A stretch of DNA of 64,000 nt from Steroidobacteraceae bacterium (GCA_025451845.1 JANWJS010000037.1:124001-188000), one strand, 5' to 3'; counted from the stretch's first letter, positions 1 through 9,443 are shown. Program-made: numbers and translations. The notes: a model not told the origin generated them from the letters alone.

Positions 1-393
1 ACCTTCCTGCAGCCCGATAATCCGATCGCCTACGGCTACCCGCGCTCGACCTACGTCTTTCGCCAGAACTACGCGCTCTACGCGATGCCCCGCCGCTGGC
101 TGCGGATGGCTTACTGCACCACATGCCTCGACGGCCCGATCGACACGAGCCACGTTGTGCTCGTCTGGGGTGGACCGCCGAATGAGCCATTCGTCGTGAG
201 CGGGCAGGCCTGGGGGGTCGACAACATCGTCGGCCGCCCCGCAATCTTCGATTTCCCGGTCGGTCACGGCCGCGTCGTCGCATTCAACTTCAACCCGATG
301 CATCGCGACATGAACCGCGGCGATCAGCGGATGCTGTGGAACTCGATCATCAACTGGCGCGCGCTCGTCGCGGGCGAGCCGCTGGCCAGGTAG
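1..393 (+). CDS. M14-type zinc carboxypeptidase, C-terminal part
   Basis: The frame is open from base 1, so the gene begins outside the window; 130 codons plus the stop are visible. The tail contains GRPAIFDFPVGHGRVVAF followed by NPMHRDMN and ends near a WNSIINW motif. This kind of C-terminal beta domain closes many secreted bacterial M14 metallocarboxypeptidases. The zinc ligands (HxxE and a later His) would lie upstream and cannot be checked. The stop falls 2 bases before the end of the convergent dimethylformamidase-like gene. The family call rests on the tail alone, and another secreted hydrolase with the same accessory domain is possible. Confidence 0.6.
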   Translation, partial: TFLQPDNPIAYGYPRSTYVFRQNYALYAMPRRWLRMAYCTTCLDGPIDTSHVVLVWGGPPNEPFVVSGQAWGVDNIVGRPAIFDFPVGHGRVVAFNFNPMHRDMNRGDQRMLWNSIINWRALVAGEPLAR

Positions 394-395
394 GA

Positions 396-2018
396 TCAAC
401 GCTGCAGATAAGAGGTCAGTACATTCCTCGTCACGCGCTCTACCATCGGATCGCCCCGCAAGAGCGCCCCCACCCATTCACAGCTTCCGGCGTGGAACAC
501 TTCGCCCCGGCCGCGCGCGAAGCTGACGATCATCCCTGCGCCTCGCTTGACACGAGCCAGGGCCCGCTCGCCGTTGTCCCCGAGCAGCACCTCCGCCACG
601 TACTTCGCATCGTCATCGGAAAGGAATCGATCGTCGATGGGCACCGCCGTGCGCTCTTCCTGGAGAGACGACATACCGAGCGCCAGGATCTCCAATCCGG
701 GCGGTGCGCCGCTGGTCTCGGTCGGCTCCGGCAACCCGCCGCGGATCACATAGTCCAGGCCATCGACTTCGTACCCGAAAGCGTGGCCCTGCGCCCCGAG
801 CAAATCCCCGTAGCAAAGCCCGGTACCCGCAAAGGCCCAGTGCTCGGGCCGATAGACCGGGAATCCCCGCACGCCGCGCGGCGCGCAGCCGCCCCAGCCC
901 GCGTAGAGGCCACGGGTGGCGTTGAGGCCGAAGGTCGATGCTCCCGGGCGTCCGGTCTCAGGGGCCTCCCAACAACTGGTCGTGCGCGACGGGTCGGCGG
1001 ATCGGTACACGGGGTCCTCGGCCCGCGCCCGGTACTTGTAGCAGACCTGTGCCTTACCGGCTCTCTCGAGCCGGATCTGCCACATGAAATTCCCTGCGAA
1101 CCGCGCTACGTGTCCGCCGCGCTCGATGTAATGATCGACCGCATCGCGCATCTCCCAGGTCCAATACTCGTCATGCCCGACGAACACGACGCACGGGTAG
1201 CCATCGAGAATATCCGGGTTGAAATGCAGCTCGTGCTGGCTGGCGAGATCGACCGCAAAGCCTGCGCGCTCGGCCCAGCGCAGGAAATGCCGGTCATAGC
1301 TTGCCCAGCCGGCGGAAGCGTATTTGTTGGAGTAGTCGTTGGCCAGCGCCCACTCCAGGTGCGGATAGCGCACTCCCGCGCCCGGGGGTGGGCTCACCTC
1401 CAGCGGTACCCGCGGCGCGTCCTCCGGCAGAAGCGCGAAGCCGCGGCACCAGGGACGCTCGAGGCTCACGGTGGTCGCATACTCATTGTGCTTCGGTCCG
1501 GTGATGCCCTGGTAGTGATTGGATCCTCCCCACGTGTTGTAGGCAGTCCAAGTCGCCGAGGCCGCCACCTGCAGGATGCGATGCGCTTTGGCGCCGGCGA
1601 GCGGGCGGACTATGAAAACGTGGTGTGTGCTGAGCTCACCCTCGGTGCCCTGCGCCGTCAGCGTGATGCGATAGGCGCCGGAAGGCCAGTCCTCGGCGAC
1701 CCGGAACTCGAGCGAGGGTGTCCAGCCACACCCCGTCACGGAGCACTGCTCGGGCGTGTCCTGCCAGCGGGCACCGCGAATCTCCCGCTCGAGGATCGGA
1801 CGCGCGCTCGCACCATCGCGCACGATCTGGAGCCGATATGCCTCGACACTGGAGCATACGTACAGGCGCACGTTCGCTCCCGGCGGGTAGGCAATCGCAT
1901 CCGTGTAGCACCAGATCTCGCCCCGCTGGCCGTGCATGCCGGCTCGCTCATAGCGATGGCCGAAGACCGCCTCGCGCTGCTGCGCTGCCGTGAGGCCAAA
2001 ATCCGGAAATCGAGTCAT
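396..2018 (-). CDS. N,N-dimethylformamidase beta-subunit-like protein
   Basis: A 540-residue protein resembling the C-terminal domain of the large (beta) subunit of N,N-dimethylformamidase, an iron amide hydrolase. Visible hallmarks are an N-terminal beta-sandwich-like part (about 1-140), AYNTWGGSNHYQ near 160, a YDRHFLRWAE segment, FVGHDEYWTWEMRD in the middle and RFAGNFMWQIRLE after it. It is shorter than full-length DmfA2-type subunits and no small alpha subunit lies nearby, so the substrate is unlikely to be DMF itself. It has no signal peptide. It is divergent from the NCS1 permease with 53 bases between the starts, which suggests a joint role in taking up and opening an amide or lactam; that link is inference. 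Confidence 0.7.
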   Translation of the reverse strand: MTRFPDFGLTAAQQREAVFGHRYERAGMHGQRGEIWCYTDAIAYPPGANVRLYVCSSVEAYRLQIVRDGASARPILEREIRGARWQDTPEQCSVTGCGWTPSLEFRVAEDWPSGAYRITLTAQGTEGELSTHHVFIVRPLAGAKAHRILQVAASATWTAYNTWGGSNHYQGITGPKHNEYATTVSLERPWCRGFALLPEDAPRVPLEVSPPPGAGVRYPHLEWALANDYSNKYASAGWASYDRHFLRWAERAGFAVDLASQHELHFNPDILDGYPCVVFVGHDEYWTWEMRDAVDHYIERGGHVARFAGNFMWQIRLERAGKAQVCYKYRARAEDPVYRSADPSRTTSCWEAPETGRPGASTFGLNATRGLYAGWGGCAPRGVRGFPVYRPEHWAFAGTGLCYGDLLGAQGHAFGYEVDGLDYVIRGGLPEPTETSGAPPGLEILALGMSSLQEERTAVPIDDRFLSDDDAKYVAEVLLGDNGERALARVKRGAGMIVSFARGRGEVFHAGSCEWVGALLRGDPMVERVTRNVLTSYLQR

Positions 2019-2071
2019 GGGTCCTCCCGCGCCACCCCCGTAACCGGCTCTCGCGGGAGCGCGTCCGGGGT

Positions 2072-3487
2072 ATGGTAGAGTCGATCGGCTGGTGTCTGCA
2101 GCAATTTCGGCGAGCGACCTTGGTCGAGCAGCACACGATCTACCAGATCCCGCTCGATGAGCGGCATGGCAGCGCAGGCCAGCTGTTCACGCTGTGGTTC
2201 GGCGCCAACCTCAACGTCCTCACCGTGGTCACCGGAGCTCTGGCGACCACGATCTTCCATCAGTCCTTTCTCGCCGGGGTGATCGCCATCCTGGTTGGAA
2301 ACCTGACCGGCACGGTCTTCATGGCGCTGCATGCGGCTCAGGGTCCGCGGCTCGGCGTGCCGCAGATGGTCCAGAGCCGCGGGCAGTTCGGCGCCAGGGG
2401 TGCCGGATTCGTGGTGGCGCTGGTTGCTTTCATGTACCTGGGATATGCGGGTACCGCCTTCGTGACGGGCGGGCAATCCCTGCACTTCATCCTTCCCGTG
2501 CTCGACCCCGAGGCAGCGATGGTCGGCATTGCGACTTTGAGCCTCGCGGGCGCGATCTGGGGCCACGATCTGATCCACTTCTGCACGCGCATGATGACTT
2601 ACGTCTCGGGCAGCGCGCTGCTGCTGTGTTATCTCTGGCTGCTGTTCATCACTCCGCTCCCGGGACACCTTCTCACCCAGGGCTCCTTCTCCGCGGTCGG
2701 CTTCTTCAAGATGGTCTCCATGGGCGCGCTGTGGCAGCTCGGCTATGCGCCTTATGTGTCCGACTACTCACGTTATCTGCCTCCGGAATCCGGGCCGCGC
2801 CAGGCATTCTGGGCCTGCTATTGGGGCACCGCGGCCGGGGGTGTGCTGCCGATGGTCCTCGGAGCGATGATCGGTCCTGCGGTCATCGGCGGTAACGTGA
2901 TCACCGCAATCGCGCATCTGGTCGGACCCGTGAGCTGGTGGATTACGCTGCTGCTCGCACCCGGTGTGGCGGTCGCCGGTGCGATCTGTCTCTACGGAGG
3001 CTCATTGGCGATCATCACATTGGGGCACACACTCGCCCCCCGTTGGCGTGTCACCCATCGTGCGCGCATTGCGCTCGCCTCGGGACTGTTCCTGCTGGCG
3101 CTCCTCATCAGCATGGCCGGCGCATCGAATTTCCTGGCTCTCTACAGCCGGTTCAACGAGCTGCTCCTGTACCTGCTCGTACCTTGGACTGCCGTGAATC
3201 TCATCGATTATTACCTGATCCGTTACGGCGACTACCACGTGCCGTCGTTTTTCGCCGCGGACGGCGGCGTATACGGCAATTACAACGTGACGGCTCTCGC
3301 CTGCTACCTGGTGGGAATCCTGGTACAGATCCCGTTCGTCGCGGTCGACTTCTACACCGGTCCTCTGGCGCGCGTGATCGGCGGCGTCGACCTCTCGTGG
3401 GTGGCGGGTATCGCCGTGGTCGCCCCGCTTTACTATTTCGCGATGCGCTCCCTGCAGCGCCCGCTATTGCCCGAGCGCGGTACCTGA
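2072..3487 (+). CDS. NCS1-family permease (cytosine/purine/hydantoin type)
   Basis: A 471-residue integral membrane protein with about 12 hydrophobic segments. The N-terminal signature IPLDERHGSAGQLFTLWFGA and the following GNLTGTVFMALHAAQGPR are typical of nucleobase:cation symporter-1 proteins, which import cytosine, allantoin, uracil, hydantoins or related N-heterocycles. The start is taken at ATG 2072; a TTG at 2120 just before the conserved VEQHTIY segment is an alternative and would give a more usual N-terminus. It heads the plus-strand catabolic operon, with the aminotransferase starting 11 bases after its stop. The substrate cannot be read from the sequence; the context suggests a nitrogenous ring compound or its derivative. 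Confidence 0.85.
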   Translation: MVESIGWCLQQFRRATLVEQHTIYQIPLDERHGSAGQLFTLWFGANLNVLTVVTGALATTIFHQSFLAGVIAILVGNLTGTVFMALHAAQGPRLGVPQMVQSRGQFGARGAGFVVALVAFMYLGYAGTAFVTGGQSLHFILPVLDPEAAMVGIATLSLAGAIWGHDLIHFCTRMMTYVSGSALLLCYLWLLFITPLPGHLLTQGSFSAVGFFKMVSMGALWQLGYAPYVSDYSRYLPPESGPRQAFWACYWGTAAGGVLPMVLGAMIGPAVIGGNVITAIAHLVGPVSWWITLLLAPGVAVAGAICLYGGSLAIITLGHTLAPRWRVTHRARIALASGLFLLALLISMAGASNFLALYSRFNELLLYLLVPWTAVNLIDYYLIRYGDYHVPSFFAADGGVYGNYNVTALACYLVGILVQIPFVAVDFYTGPLARVIGGVDLSWVAGIAVVAPLYYFAMRSLQRPLLPERGT

Positions 3488-3498
3488 GCACCAACAGC

Positions 3499-4866
3499 AT
3501 GATCGTCCGGCAACCATCGCAGCCGACGGACGGGCCTCCCGAGCGTGAGACCGTGCTGCACAGCTGGTGCGTCCAGACCGAATGGAATGCCCCAACCGTG
3601 GTCGGCGGCGAAGGTGCGCGGCTCTTTACCGCCGACGGACGCACGATCCTCGACATGTCGAGCCTCGCCGAATGTTCGAATCTCGGCCATCAGCATCCGC
3701 GTGTCGTCGCCGCGATTCGTGCACAGGCGCAGCAGCTTTGCTTCGTGACCAGCGCCTGGGGCGCCGAGCCGCGAGCCCGGCTTGCATCGCTGCTGCTCGA
3801 TGAGGCGGGCTGGCCGGGCGGTCGCGTGTTTTTCACCCTGGGTGGCGCCGATGCCAATGAACATGCCGTAAAGTTCGCGCGCGCAGCGAGCGGCAAGCCG
3901 CGCGGTTGGGTGATCACGCGCGAGCGCTCCTACCATGGGGCGAGCTACGCCGCGATGGCGCTGTCGGGAGATGCCCGCACCGCAGCGCAGGTCGACCCTG
4001 CATCGTTTCGCGTTCTGCGCGTGCCGCCTCCCTATGCCTACCGCTGTCCCTTCGGCACGGCGAGTGCAGCGGAATGCGCGGCCGCCGCCGTGCGCCACAT
4101 CGAGACAGCGATCGGAGAGCTCGGCGCGCGCAAAGTCGCGGCCGTCATGATGGAGCCGAACGCGGGTACCAACGGCATCGTCGCTCCCGATGAGTTCTGG
4201 CCGGCGCTGCGCGCGGCCACCCGGGCAGCCGGGACCTGGCTGATCGCCGATGAAGTGATGAGCGCCTTCGGCCGCTGTGGCGAGTGGTTTGCCTGGCAGC
4301 GCTACGGAGCTGATGCGCGCCCCGACGCGATGACGCTCGCCAAGGGCCTCACCGGCGCGCACCTGCCGCTCGGCGCCGTGGTGTTGAGTTCCGAGCTGGC
4401 GCGCGCTCTGGAGCCGCAGATGCTCATGACCGGCCTCACCTATTGCGGCCACCCGCTCGCCTGCGCCGCCGGGGTTGCGGCCATCGAGAGCTACCGCGAG
4501 GAGGCGCTGATCGAGCGCTCGCGCCGGCTCGGCGCCTGGATGCTGGAAGAACTCATGCGCCTGCAGACCCGACATGCCGCAATCGGTGAGGTGCGCGGGG
4601 GACATGGCCTCTTTGCCGTGGCCGAGCTGGTGAGCGACCGCCGCACGCGTGAGCCGCTCGCTCCGTGGCCGCAGCAGCACCGCTCCCTGGGGCGGCTGCT
4701 GGAACACGCGATGGATCGGGGCGTCTCGTTCGCCGCACGCGGCAATCTCTTGCTGCTGGCCCCGCCGCTCGTGATCAGCGAGCGCGAGCTCGCCGAGGCG
4801 CTCGCGCTGCTCGATGAGCTGCTCGGCGAGCTGACCTCGAATTTAGCCGGGGAGCACCGCATATGA
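3499..4866 (+). CDS. class III aminotransferase (PLP-dependent)
   Basis: A 455-residue fold-type I aminotransferase of class III. IADEVMSAFGR places the cofactor-ring Asp at D251, and TLAKGLTGAHLPLGAV places the Schiff-base Lys at K282. TLGGADANEHAVKFAR is the usual motif binding the PLP phosphate. The reading frame is open far upstream inside the permease gene, but ATG 3499 gives the family N-terminus, where the VGGEGARLFTADGRTILDM strand is expected. The stop overlaps the next ATG as ATGA, so it is probably translationally coupled to the aldehyde dehydrogenase. Class III enzymes use omega-amino acids (beta-alanine, GABA, 5-aminovalerate, 6-aminohexanoate, lysine epsilon-amine). With the dehydrogenase next door, a role making a semialdehyde is the best inference. 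Confidence 0.85.
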   Translation: MIVRQPSQPTDGPPERETVLHSWCVQTEWNAPTVVGGEGARLFTADGRTILDMSSLAECSNLGHQHPRVVAAIRAQAQQLCFVTSAWGAEPRARLASLLLDEAGWPGGRVFFTLGGADANEHAVKFARAASGKPRGWVITRERSYHGASYAAMALSGDARTAAQVDPASFRVLRVPPPYAYRCPFGTASAAECAAAAVRHIETAIGELGARKVAAVMMEPNAGTNGIVAPDEFWPALRAATRAAGTWLIADEVMSAFGRCGEWFAWQRYGADARPDAMTLAKGLTGAHLPLGAVVLSSELARALEPQMLMTGLTYCGHPLACAAGVAAIESYREEALIERSRRLGAWMLEELMRLQTRHAAIGEVRGGHGLFAVAELVSDRRTREPLAPWPQQHRSLGRLLEHAMDRGVSFAARGNLLLLAPPLVISERELAEALALLDELLGELTSNLAGEHRI

Positions 4867-6431
4867 CTTTCAAGCTCACCTACGCCACCATGTTCGATCC
4901 GCCCGAGGAGCTGCACACGCGCTTCGAGGCGGCAATGAAACGCGTCCTCGCGCAGCTCGGCGGCTCCTATCCCCTTTACATCGCTGGCGCCGACCGCACC
5001 GGCCCTGCCCTCCTCGAGAAACGCAACCCGGCCGATCAGGAGCAGCTCCTCGGCTGCTTCGCTGCGGCAAGCACCGCCGAGGCCGACGCGGCGCTCACCG
5101 CCGCGCATGGCGCATTCCCCTCCTGGAAGCGCACGCCGGCGCGGGTGCGCGCGCGGCTGCTGCGCCGGGTAGGCGAGCTGATTGCCGAGCGCGTCTACGA
5201 CATCGCCGCGGCACTCACCCTCGAGGTTGGAAAGAACCGCATGGAAGCGCTCGGAGAAGCGCAGGAGGCGGCGGACTTCTTCCAGACGTATTGCGATGAC
5301 TTCGAGCAGGCGGGTGCCTTCGAGCGGGCGTTGCCGGACGATCCGCTCAAGAGCCATGCTTCGCACAACCGCAGTGTGCTGAAGCCCTACGGCGCCTGGG
5401 TGGTGATCACCCCATTCAACTTCCCTATTGCGCTCGCTGCGGGCCCGGTGGCGGCGGCGCTGATCACCGGCAACACCGTCGTGCTGAAAGGCGCCACGGC
5501 GACGCCCTGGGCCGGACGGCTCCTGGCGGACTGCATCCGCGATGCGGGGATTCCGCCGGGCGCATTCAACTATCTTTCCGGCTCGAGTGCTGCGATCGGC
5601 GCGGCGCTCATCGACCATCCGCTCACTGCCGCGGTGACGTTCACAGGCTCCTTCGAGGTCGGCCGGCAGATTGCAGCGAAGCTCCAGGGCGGCGACTATC
5701 CCAGGCCCTGCATCGCCGAGATGGGTGGTAAGAACGCCTGCATCGTTACCTCAGGCGCGGATCTCGACCGTGCGGCGAGCGGAATCCTGCGCTCCGCCTT
5801 CGGCATGGGAGGCCAGAAATGCTCGGCCCTCTCCCGGTTGTATGTGGACCGTCAGGTCGCAGAGCCGCTCATCGCGAAGCTCCTCGGGCAGCTCGGCTCG
5901 CTCAACATCGGAGATCCGGCGGTACGCGGAAATTGGCTGGGCCCGGTGGCCGTGCAATCCGCGTACCAGGATTTCGCGCGTTTCGTGACTGAGCTTCGCG
6001 CGGGCGGCGCGCACCTGCTGGCGGGCGGCGATCAGCTCAAGGACGGTGCGCTGGCACGCGGCTTTTTCGTGCGCCCGACGCTCGCTGAGGCGCCGCTGTC
6101 GCATCCGCTGTGGCAGAAGGAAATGTTTCTGCCGATCCTCATGCTCCATCGCGTAACTTCGAGGGACGAGGCGATGCAGCTTGCCAACGCCTCACCGCTC
6201 GGACTGACAGCCGGCTTCTACGGCGCAAGCGATGAGGTCCCTTGGTTCCAGGAGCACATCGAGGCGGGCGTCACCTACGCCAATCGGCCGCAGGGCGCAA
6301 CGACGGGCGCGTGGCCGGGCTATCAGCCCTTTGGCGGCTGGAAAGGGTCGGGCACGACCGGCAAGGCCATCGCGTCGTTCTACTACCTGCCACAGTACCT
6401 GCGCGAGCAGTCACAGACCGTGGTGGAGTAG
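4863..6431 (+). CDS. aldehyde dehydrogenase (P5C dehydrogenase-like)
   Basis: A 522-residue NAD(P)-dependent aldehyde dehydrogenase. Key residues are visible: TPFNFP near 183-188, K209 in GNTVVLKG, general base E286 in EMGGKN, and nucleophile C320 in GGQKCSALSR. The long N-terminus and the GSSAAIG and FEVGRQIA segments resemble 1-pyrroline-5-carboxylate dehydrogenases, which oxidise glutamate semialdehyde and sometimes other short semialdehydes. It overlaps the upstream aminotransferase by 4 bases and is followed 6 bases later by the CoA-transferase. In this operon it probably oxidises the semialdehyde made by the aminotransferase to a dicarboxylate. The exact chain length cannot be told from sequence. 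Confidence 0.85.
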   Translation: MTFKLTYATMFDPPEELHTRFEAAMKRVLAQLGGSYPLYIAGADRTGPALLEKRNPADQEQLLGCFAAASTAEADAALTAAHGAFPSWKRTPARVRARLLRRVGELIAERVYDIAAALTLEVGKNRMEALGEAQEAADFFQTYCDDFEQAGAFERALPDDPLKSHASHNRSVLKPYGAWVVITPFNFPIALAAGPVAAALITGNTVVLKGATATPWAGRLLADCIRDAGIPPGAFNYLSGSSAAIGAALIDHPLTAAVTFTGSFEVGRQIAAKLQGGDYPRPCIAEMGGKNACIVTSGADLDRAASGILRSAFGMGGQKCSALSRLYVDRQVAEPLIAKLLGQLGSLNIGDPAVRGNWLGPVAVQSAYQDFARFVTELRAGGAHLLAGGDQLKDGALARGFFVRPTLAEAPLSHPLWQKEMFLPILMLHRVTSRDEAMQLANASPLGLTAGFYGASDEVPWFQEHIEAGVTYANRPQGATTGAWPGYQPFGGWKGSGTTGKAIASFYYLPQYLREQSQTVVE

Positions 6432-6437
6432 GAAACG

Positions 6438-7286
6438 ATGCAACTGCTGCCGCTGAAGGAGGCGATTGCAGCACATGTGCGCGATGGTGCGCGCGTGGCG
6501 CTCGAAGGATTCACCCATCTCATCCCGTTCGCCGCCGGACACGAGATCGTGCGCCAGGAGCGGCGCAATCTGCATTTGATCCGCATGACGCCCGATCTCA
6601 TCTACGATCAGCTGATCGGCATGGGCTGCGCATCGCAGCTCACCTTCTCTTGGGGTGGCAATCCTGGCGTCGGCTCGCTTCATCGTCTGCGTGATGCGGT
6701 GGAGCACGGCTGGCCACAGCCGCTCGCGCTCACCGAGTACACGCACGCGGAGCTCGCCCTCGGCTACCAGGCGGGCGCGAGCGGCATGACCTGCGGACTC
6801 ATGCTGCATCACACCGACACGGACCTCGATCGGGTGTCATCCTCGAGCCGCCGCACGCTGAGTTGCCCGTTCACCGGGCGGCCGCTCAAGGCGGTGCCGG
6901 CGATCCGTCCCGACGTCACGATCCTGCACGCGCAGCAGATCGACGCCGCCGGCAACGTATTGCTGCGGGGCATCATCGGTGCTGCGAAGGAAGCAGCGAT
7001 GGCAGCAGAGCGTCTCGTGGTCACGGTCGAGGAGCAGGTGGCGCGGCTCGACGCTGACATGAACGCCGTGGTGTTGCCCTCATGGCTGGTCACCGCGGCG
7101 AGCATCGTACCCGGCGGCGCGTGGCCATCCTACGCGCACAATCACTATCCACGGGACAATCGCTTCTATCTAGCCTGGGACGAGATCGCGCGCGAGCGCG
7201 GCGCCTTCACGGCGTGGATGGAGCGGCACGTGCTCGGCGTACGCGATCACGCGGAGCATTTGCGTCTGCTGGGGGTCGCTGCATGA
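6438..7286 (+). CDS. CoA-transferase subunit A (CatI/GctA-like)
   Basis: A 282-residue family I CoA-transferase alpha subunit. ALEGFTHLIPFAAGHE, RMTPDLIYDQLIG, FSWGGNPGVGSLHRLRDA and ILPSW-like VVLPSWLVTA closely follow the Pseudomonas 3-oxoadipate CoA-transferase CatI as I remember it, and are more distant from the classic PcaI. A GGAG-type ribosome site sits just before ATG 6438. It overlaps subunit B as ATGA, as expected for a heteromer made in equal amounts. The substrate is probably a five- or six-carbon dicarboxylate (adipate, glutarate, 3-oxoadipate or similar). No aromatic ring-cleavage genes are present, so the beta-ketoadipate role is not supported here. Confidence 0.85.
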   Translation: MQLLPLKEAIAAHVRDGARVALEGFTHLIPFAAGHEIVRQERRNLHLIRMTPDLIYDQLIGMGCASQLTFSWGGNPGVGSLHRLRDAVEHGWPQPLALTEYTHAELALGYQAGASGMTCGLMLHHTDTDLDRVSSSSRRTLSCPFTGRPLKAVPAIRPDVTILHAQQIDAAGNVLLRGIIGAAKEAAMAAERLVVTVEEQVARLDADMNAVVLPSWLVTAASIVPGGAWPSYAHNHYPRDNRFYLAWDEIARERGAFTAWMERHVLGVRDHAEHLRLLGVAA

Positions 7287-8086
7287 GCGCGAGCGACTAC
7301 ACACGGGACGAGATCATGACGGTTACCGCGGCGCGGCAGCTGCCGAACGGCGCGGTATGCTTCGTCGGCATCGGTCTGCCTAGTGCCGCCTGCAACCTGG
7401 CGCGCATGACTCACGCACCCGACCTCGTGCTGATCTACGAGTCCGGGACTGTCGGAACGCGCCCCACGGTGCTGCCGCTGTCGATCGGAGACGGCGAGCT
7501 CGCGGAAACGGCGACCTCGGTCGTGCCGCTGCCGGAGATCTTCGCGCATTATCTGCAACGCGGCCGCGTCGACTTCGGTTTCCTCGGCGCCGCGCAGATC
7601 GATCGCCATGCGAATCTGAACAGCACCGTGATCGGCGCTTATGCGCGGCCGAAAGTGCGCCTGCCGGGTGCCGGCGGCGCCCCTGAGATCGCCACCTTCG
7701 CGGGCGAGGTGCTCATCATCATGAAGCAGACTCCGCGCAGTTTCGTGCCGCGCCTGGACTTCCGCACCTCCTGCGGCTATCTCGCGGGCTCGGGCGCGCG
7801 CGCCGCAACGGGCTCCCCGGGCGCCGGTCCGCGCGCGGTGATCACCGACTTTGGCGTGCTGCGACCCGACCCGGACACTCACGAGCTCACACTGACCGCG
7901 CTCTACCCCGGTATCACCGTGGAAGCCGCACAGGCGGCGACCGGCTGGCCGCTGAAGATCGGCACCCGTCTCGAGACTCTGCCGGCACCCGACTCCGACG
8001 AGTTGCGTGTGCTGCGTGCACTACAGGCGAGCACGCGCCAAGCGCAGGCCCGTCCGGTCCGCATCACCCTGCCTGCCGCCATCTGA
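7283..8086 (+). CDS. CoA-transferase subunit B (CatJ/GctB-like)
   Basis: A 267-residue beta subunit of the same CoA-transferase. The catalytic glutamate, which forms the glutamyl-CoA thioester, is E53 in LIYESGTVG. LPLSIGDGELAETA and FLGAAQIDRHANLN are conserved in the CatJ/PcaJ/GctB group, and KVRLPGAGGAPEIA follows. The start at 7283 is set by the ATGA overlap with subunit A; the frame is open further upstream but only as a shadow. The subunit is complete, so an active heteromer is expected. Its product, an acyl-CoA, would enter beta-oxidation or the glutaryl-CoA route, whose genes are not in the window. Confidence 0.85.
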   Translation: MSASDYTRDEIMTVTAARQLPNGAVCFVGIGLPSAACNLARMTHAPDLVLIYESGTVGTRPTVLPLSIGDGELAETATSVVPLPEIFAHYLQRGRVDFGFLGAAQIDRHANLNSTVIGAYARPKVRLPGAGGAPEIATFAGEVLIIMKQTPRSFVPRLDFRTSCGYLAGSGARAATGSPGAGPRAVITDFGVLRPDPDTHELTLTALYPGITVEAAQAATGWPLKIGTRLETLPAPDSDELRVLRALQASTRQAQARPVRITLPAAI

Positions 8087-8108
8087 ATATCCCGCCCGAG
8101 GAACCAAC

Positions 8109-9434
8109 ATGCCCTCACCGCACATCCGTACACCGCTTCCGGGCCCGAACGCACGGGCGCTCATCGCTCGCGACCGTCCGGTCACGACTCCTTCCTATCC
8201 GCGCGACTATCCCTTCGTAATGGCCAGGGGACGCGGCGCGGAAGTCTGGGACGTGGACGGCAACCGCTACCTCGACTTCATGAGCGGCATCGGTGTGTGC
8301 AGTACCGGCCATGCCCACCCGCAGGTGGTGCAAGCGATAAAAGATGCGGCCGACGATTTCCTGCACATCTCCTCGGACTACTGGCACGAGCGCATGACGC
8401 GGGTCGCGGAGAAGATCAACGCGCTCGATCCCATGCGCGAGCCGGTTCAGGTGCTGATGTGTCAGAGCGGCACCGAGTCGGTCGAAGGCGCCCTGAAGCT
8501 CGCGCGCTACGTCACCGGCCGGCCGCGATTCATCGGCTTTCTCGGAGGCTTCCACGGCCGCACCATGGGCTCGCTCGCCTTCACCTCGAGCAAGTACACC
8601 CAGCAGGCGGGTTTCTTCCCAACCATGCCCGGGGTGACACACGTCCCCTACCCCAACCCGTATCGGCCGCTGCTGGCAGGAGCCGACCAGGGCCAGGCGG
8701 TTCTCGACTACATCGAGAACGTGCTGTTCCAAACCAACCTGCCGGCGGCTGAGGTGGCAGCGATCCTGGTCGAACCCATCCAGGGCGAGGGTGGCTATCT
8801 GGTGCCGCCCGATAGCTTCCTTCCCGGGCTGCGCGCACTGTGCGACCGGCATGGGATCCTGCTGATCTTCGACGAAGTGCAGTGCGGCGTCGGGCGCAGC
8901 GGCCGGATGTTCGCCAGCCAGCATTGGGGGGTGTCGCCCGACATCATGACGCTTGCCAAAGGGCTCGCGTCCGGGCTCCCCATGGGCCTCGTCATTGCGC
9001 GCCGCGCGCTGATGGAGAAATGGAAACGCGGCGCCCACGGCAACACCTTCGGCGGCAACCCGCTGTGCTGCGCCGCCGCTCTCGCGACCCTCGATCTGGT
9101 CGAGCGCGAGTACGCTGACAACGCCGCGAAGGTCGGCGATTACTTCCTCGAGCGCCTGCGCGGCCTCGGGCAGCGCTTCGAGTGCATCGGCGAGGTGCGC
9201 GGCAAGGGACTGATGATCGGCGTGGAGCTAGTGACCGAGCGCTCGAGCCGCACTCCGGCGCGCGCCCTGTGCGAGGCGTTGCTGACGCGCGCGTTCCACA
9301 ATGGCCTCTTGCTGTTGTCGTGCGGCGTGAGCACCGTGCGCTTCATCCCGCCGCTCATGATTGACCGCAGCCACGTGGATGAAGCCATGGCCTTGATCGA
9401 ACTCTCGCTCAGGGAAGCGCTCGAGCAGTCCTGA
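8109..9434 (+). CDS. class III aminotransferase (acetylornithine/GABA type)
   Basis: A 441-residue PLP enzyme with CQSGTESVEGALKLAR for phosphate binding, FLGGFHGRTMGSLAFTSSK, D255 in IFDEVQCGVGRSG and the Schiff-base Lys K284 in TLAKGLASGLPMG. It is only distantly like the aminotransferase at 3499, so the operon carries two different class III enzymes. ATG 8109 has a GAGGAA ribosome site. The fold group covers 4-aminobutyrate, 5-aminovalerate, acetylornithine and lysine epsilon-aminotransferases, and some members accept 2-aminoadipate. The lysine module starts 1.5 kb further on, so this is a candidate for the missing 2-aminoadipate to 2-oxoadipate step; that is inference. Confidence 0.85.
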   Translation: MPSPHIRTPLPGPNARALIARDRPVTTPSYPRDYPFVMARGRGAEVWDVDGNRYLDFMSGIGVCSTGHAHPQVVQAIKDAADDFLHISSDYWHERMTRVAEKINALDPMREPVQVLMCQSGTESVEGALKLARYVTGRPRFIGFLGGFHGRTMGSLAFTSSKYTQQAGFFPTMPGVTHVPYPNPYRPLLAGADQGQAVLDYIENVLFQTNLPAAEVAAILVEPIQGEGGYLVPPDSFLPGLRALCDRHGILLIFDEVQCGVGRSGRMFASQHWGVSPDIMTLAKGLASGLPMGLVIARRALMEKWKRGAHGNTFGGNPLCCAAALATLDLVEREYADNAAKVGDYFLERLRGLGQRFECIGEVRGKGLMIGVELVTERSSRTPARALCEALLTRAFHNGLLLLSCGVSTVRFIPPLMIDRSHVDEAMALIELSLREALEQS

Positions 9435-9443
9435 GAGGCTCAT

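Noticed and set aside
336-2078. 580-codon open frame on the plus strand opposite the dimethylformamidase-like gene
   Set aside because: Arg/Pro/His-rich shadow of a GC-rich gene; no domain, while the minus strand encodes a recognisable protein.
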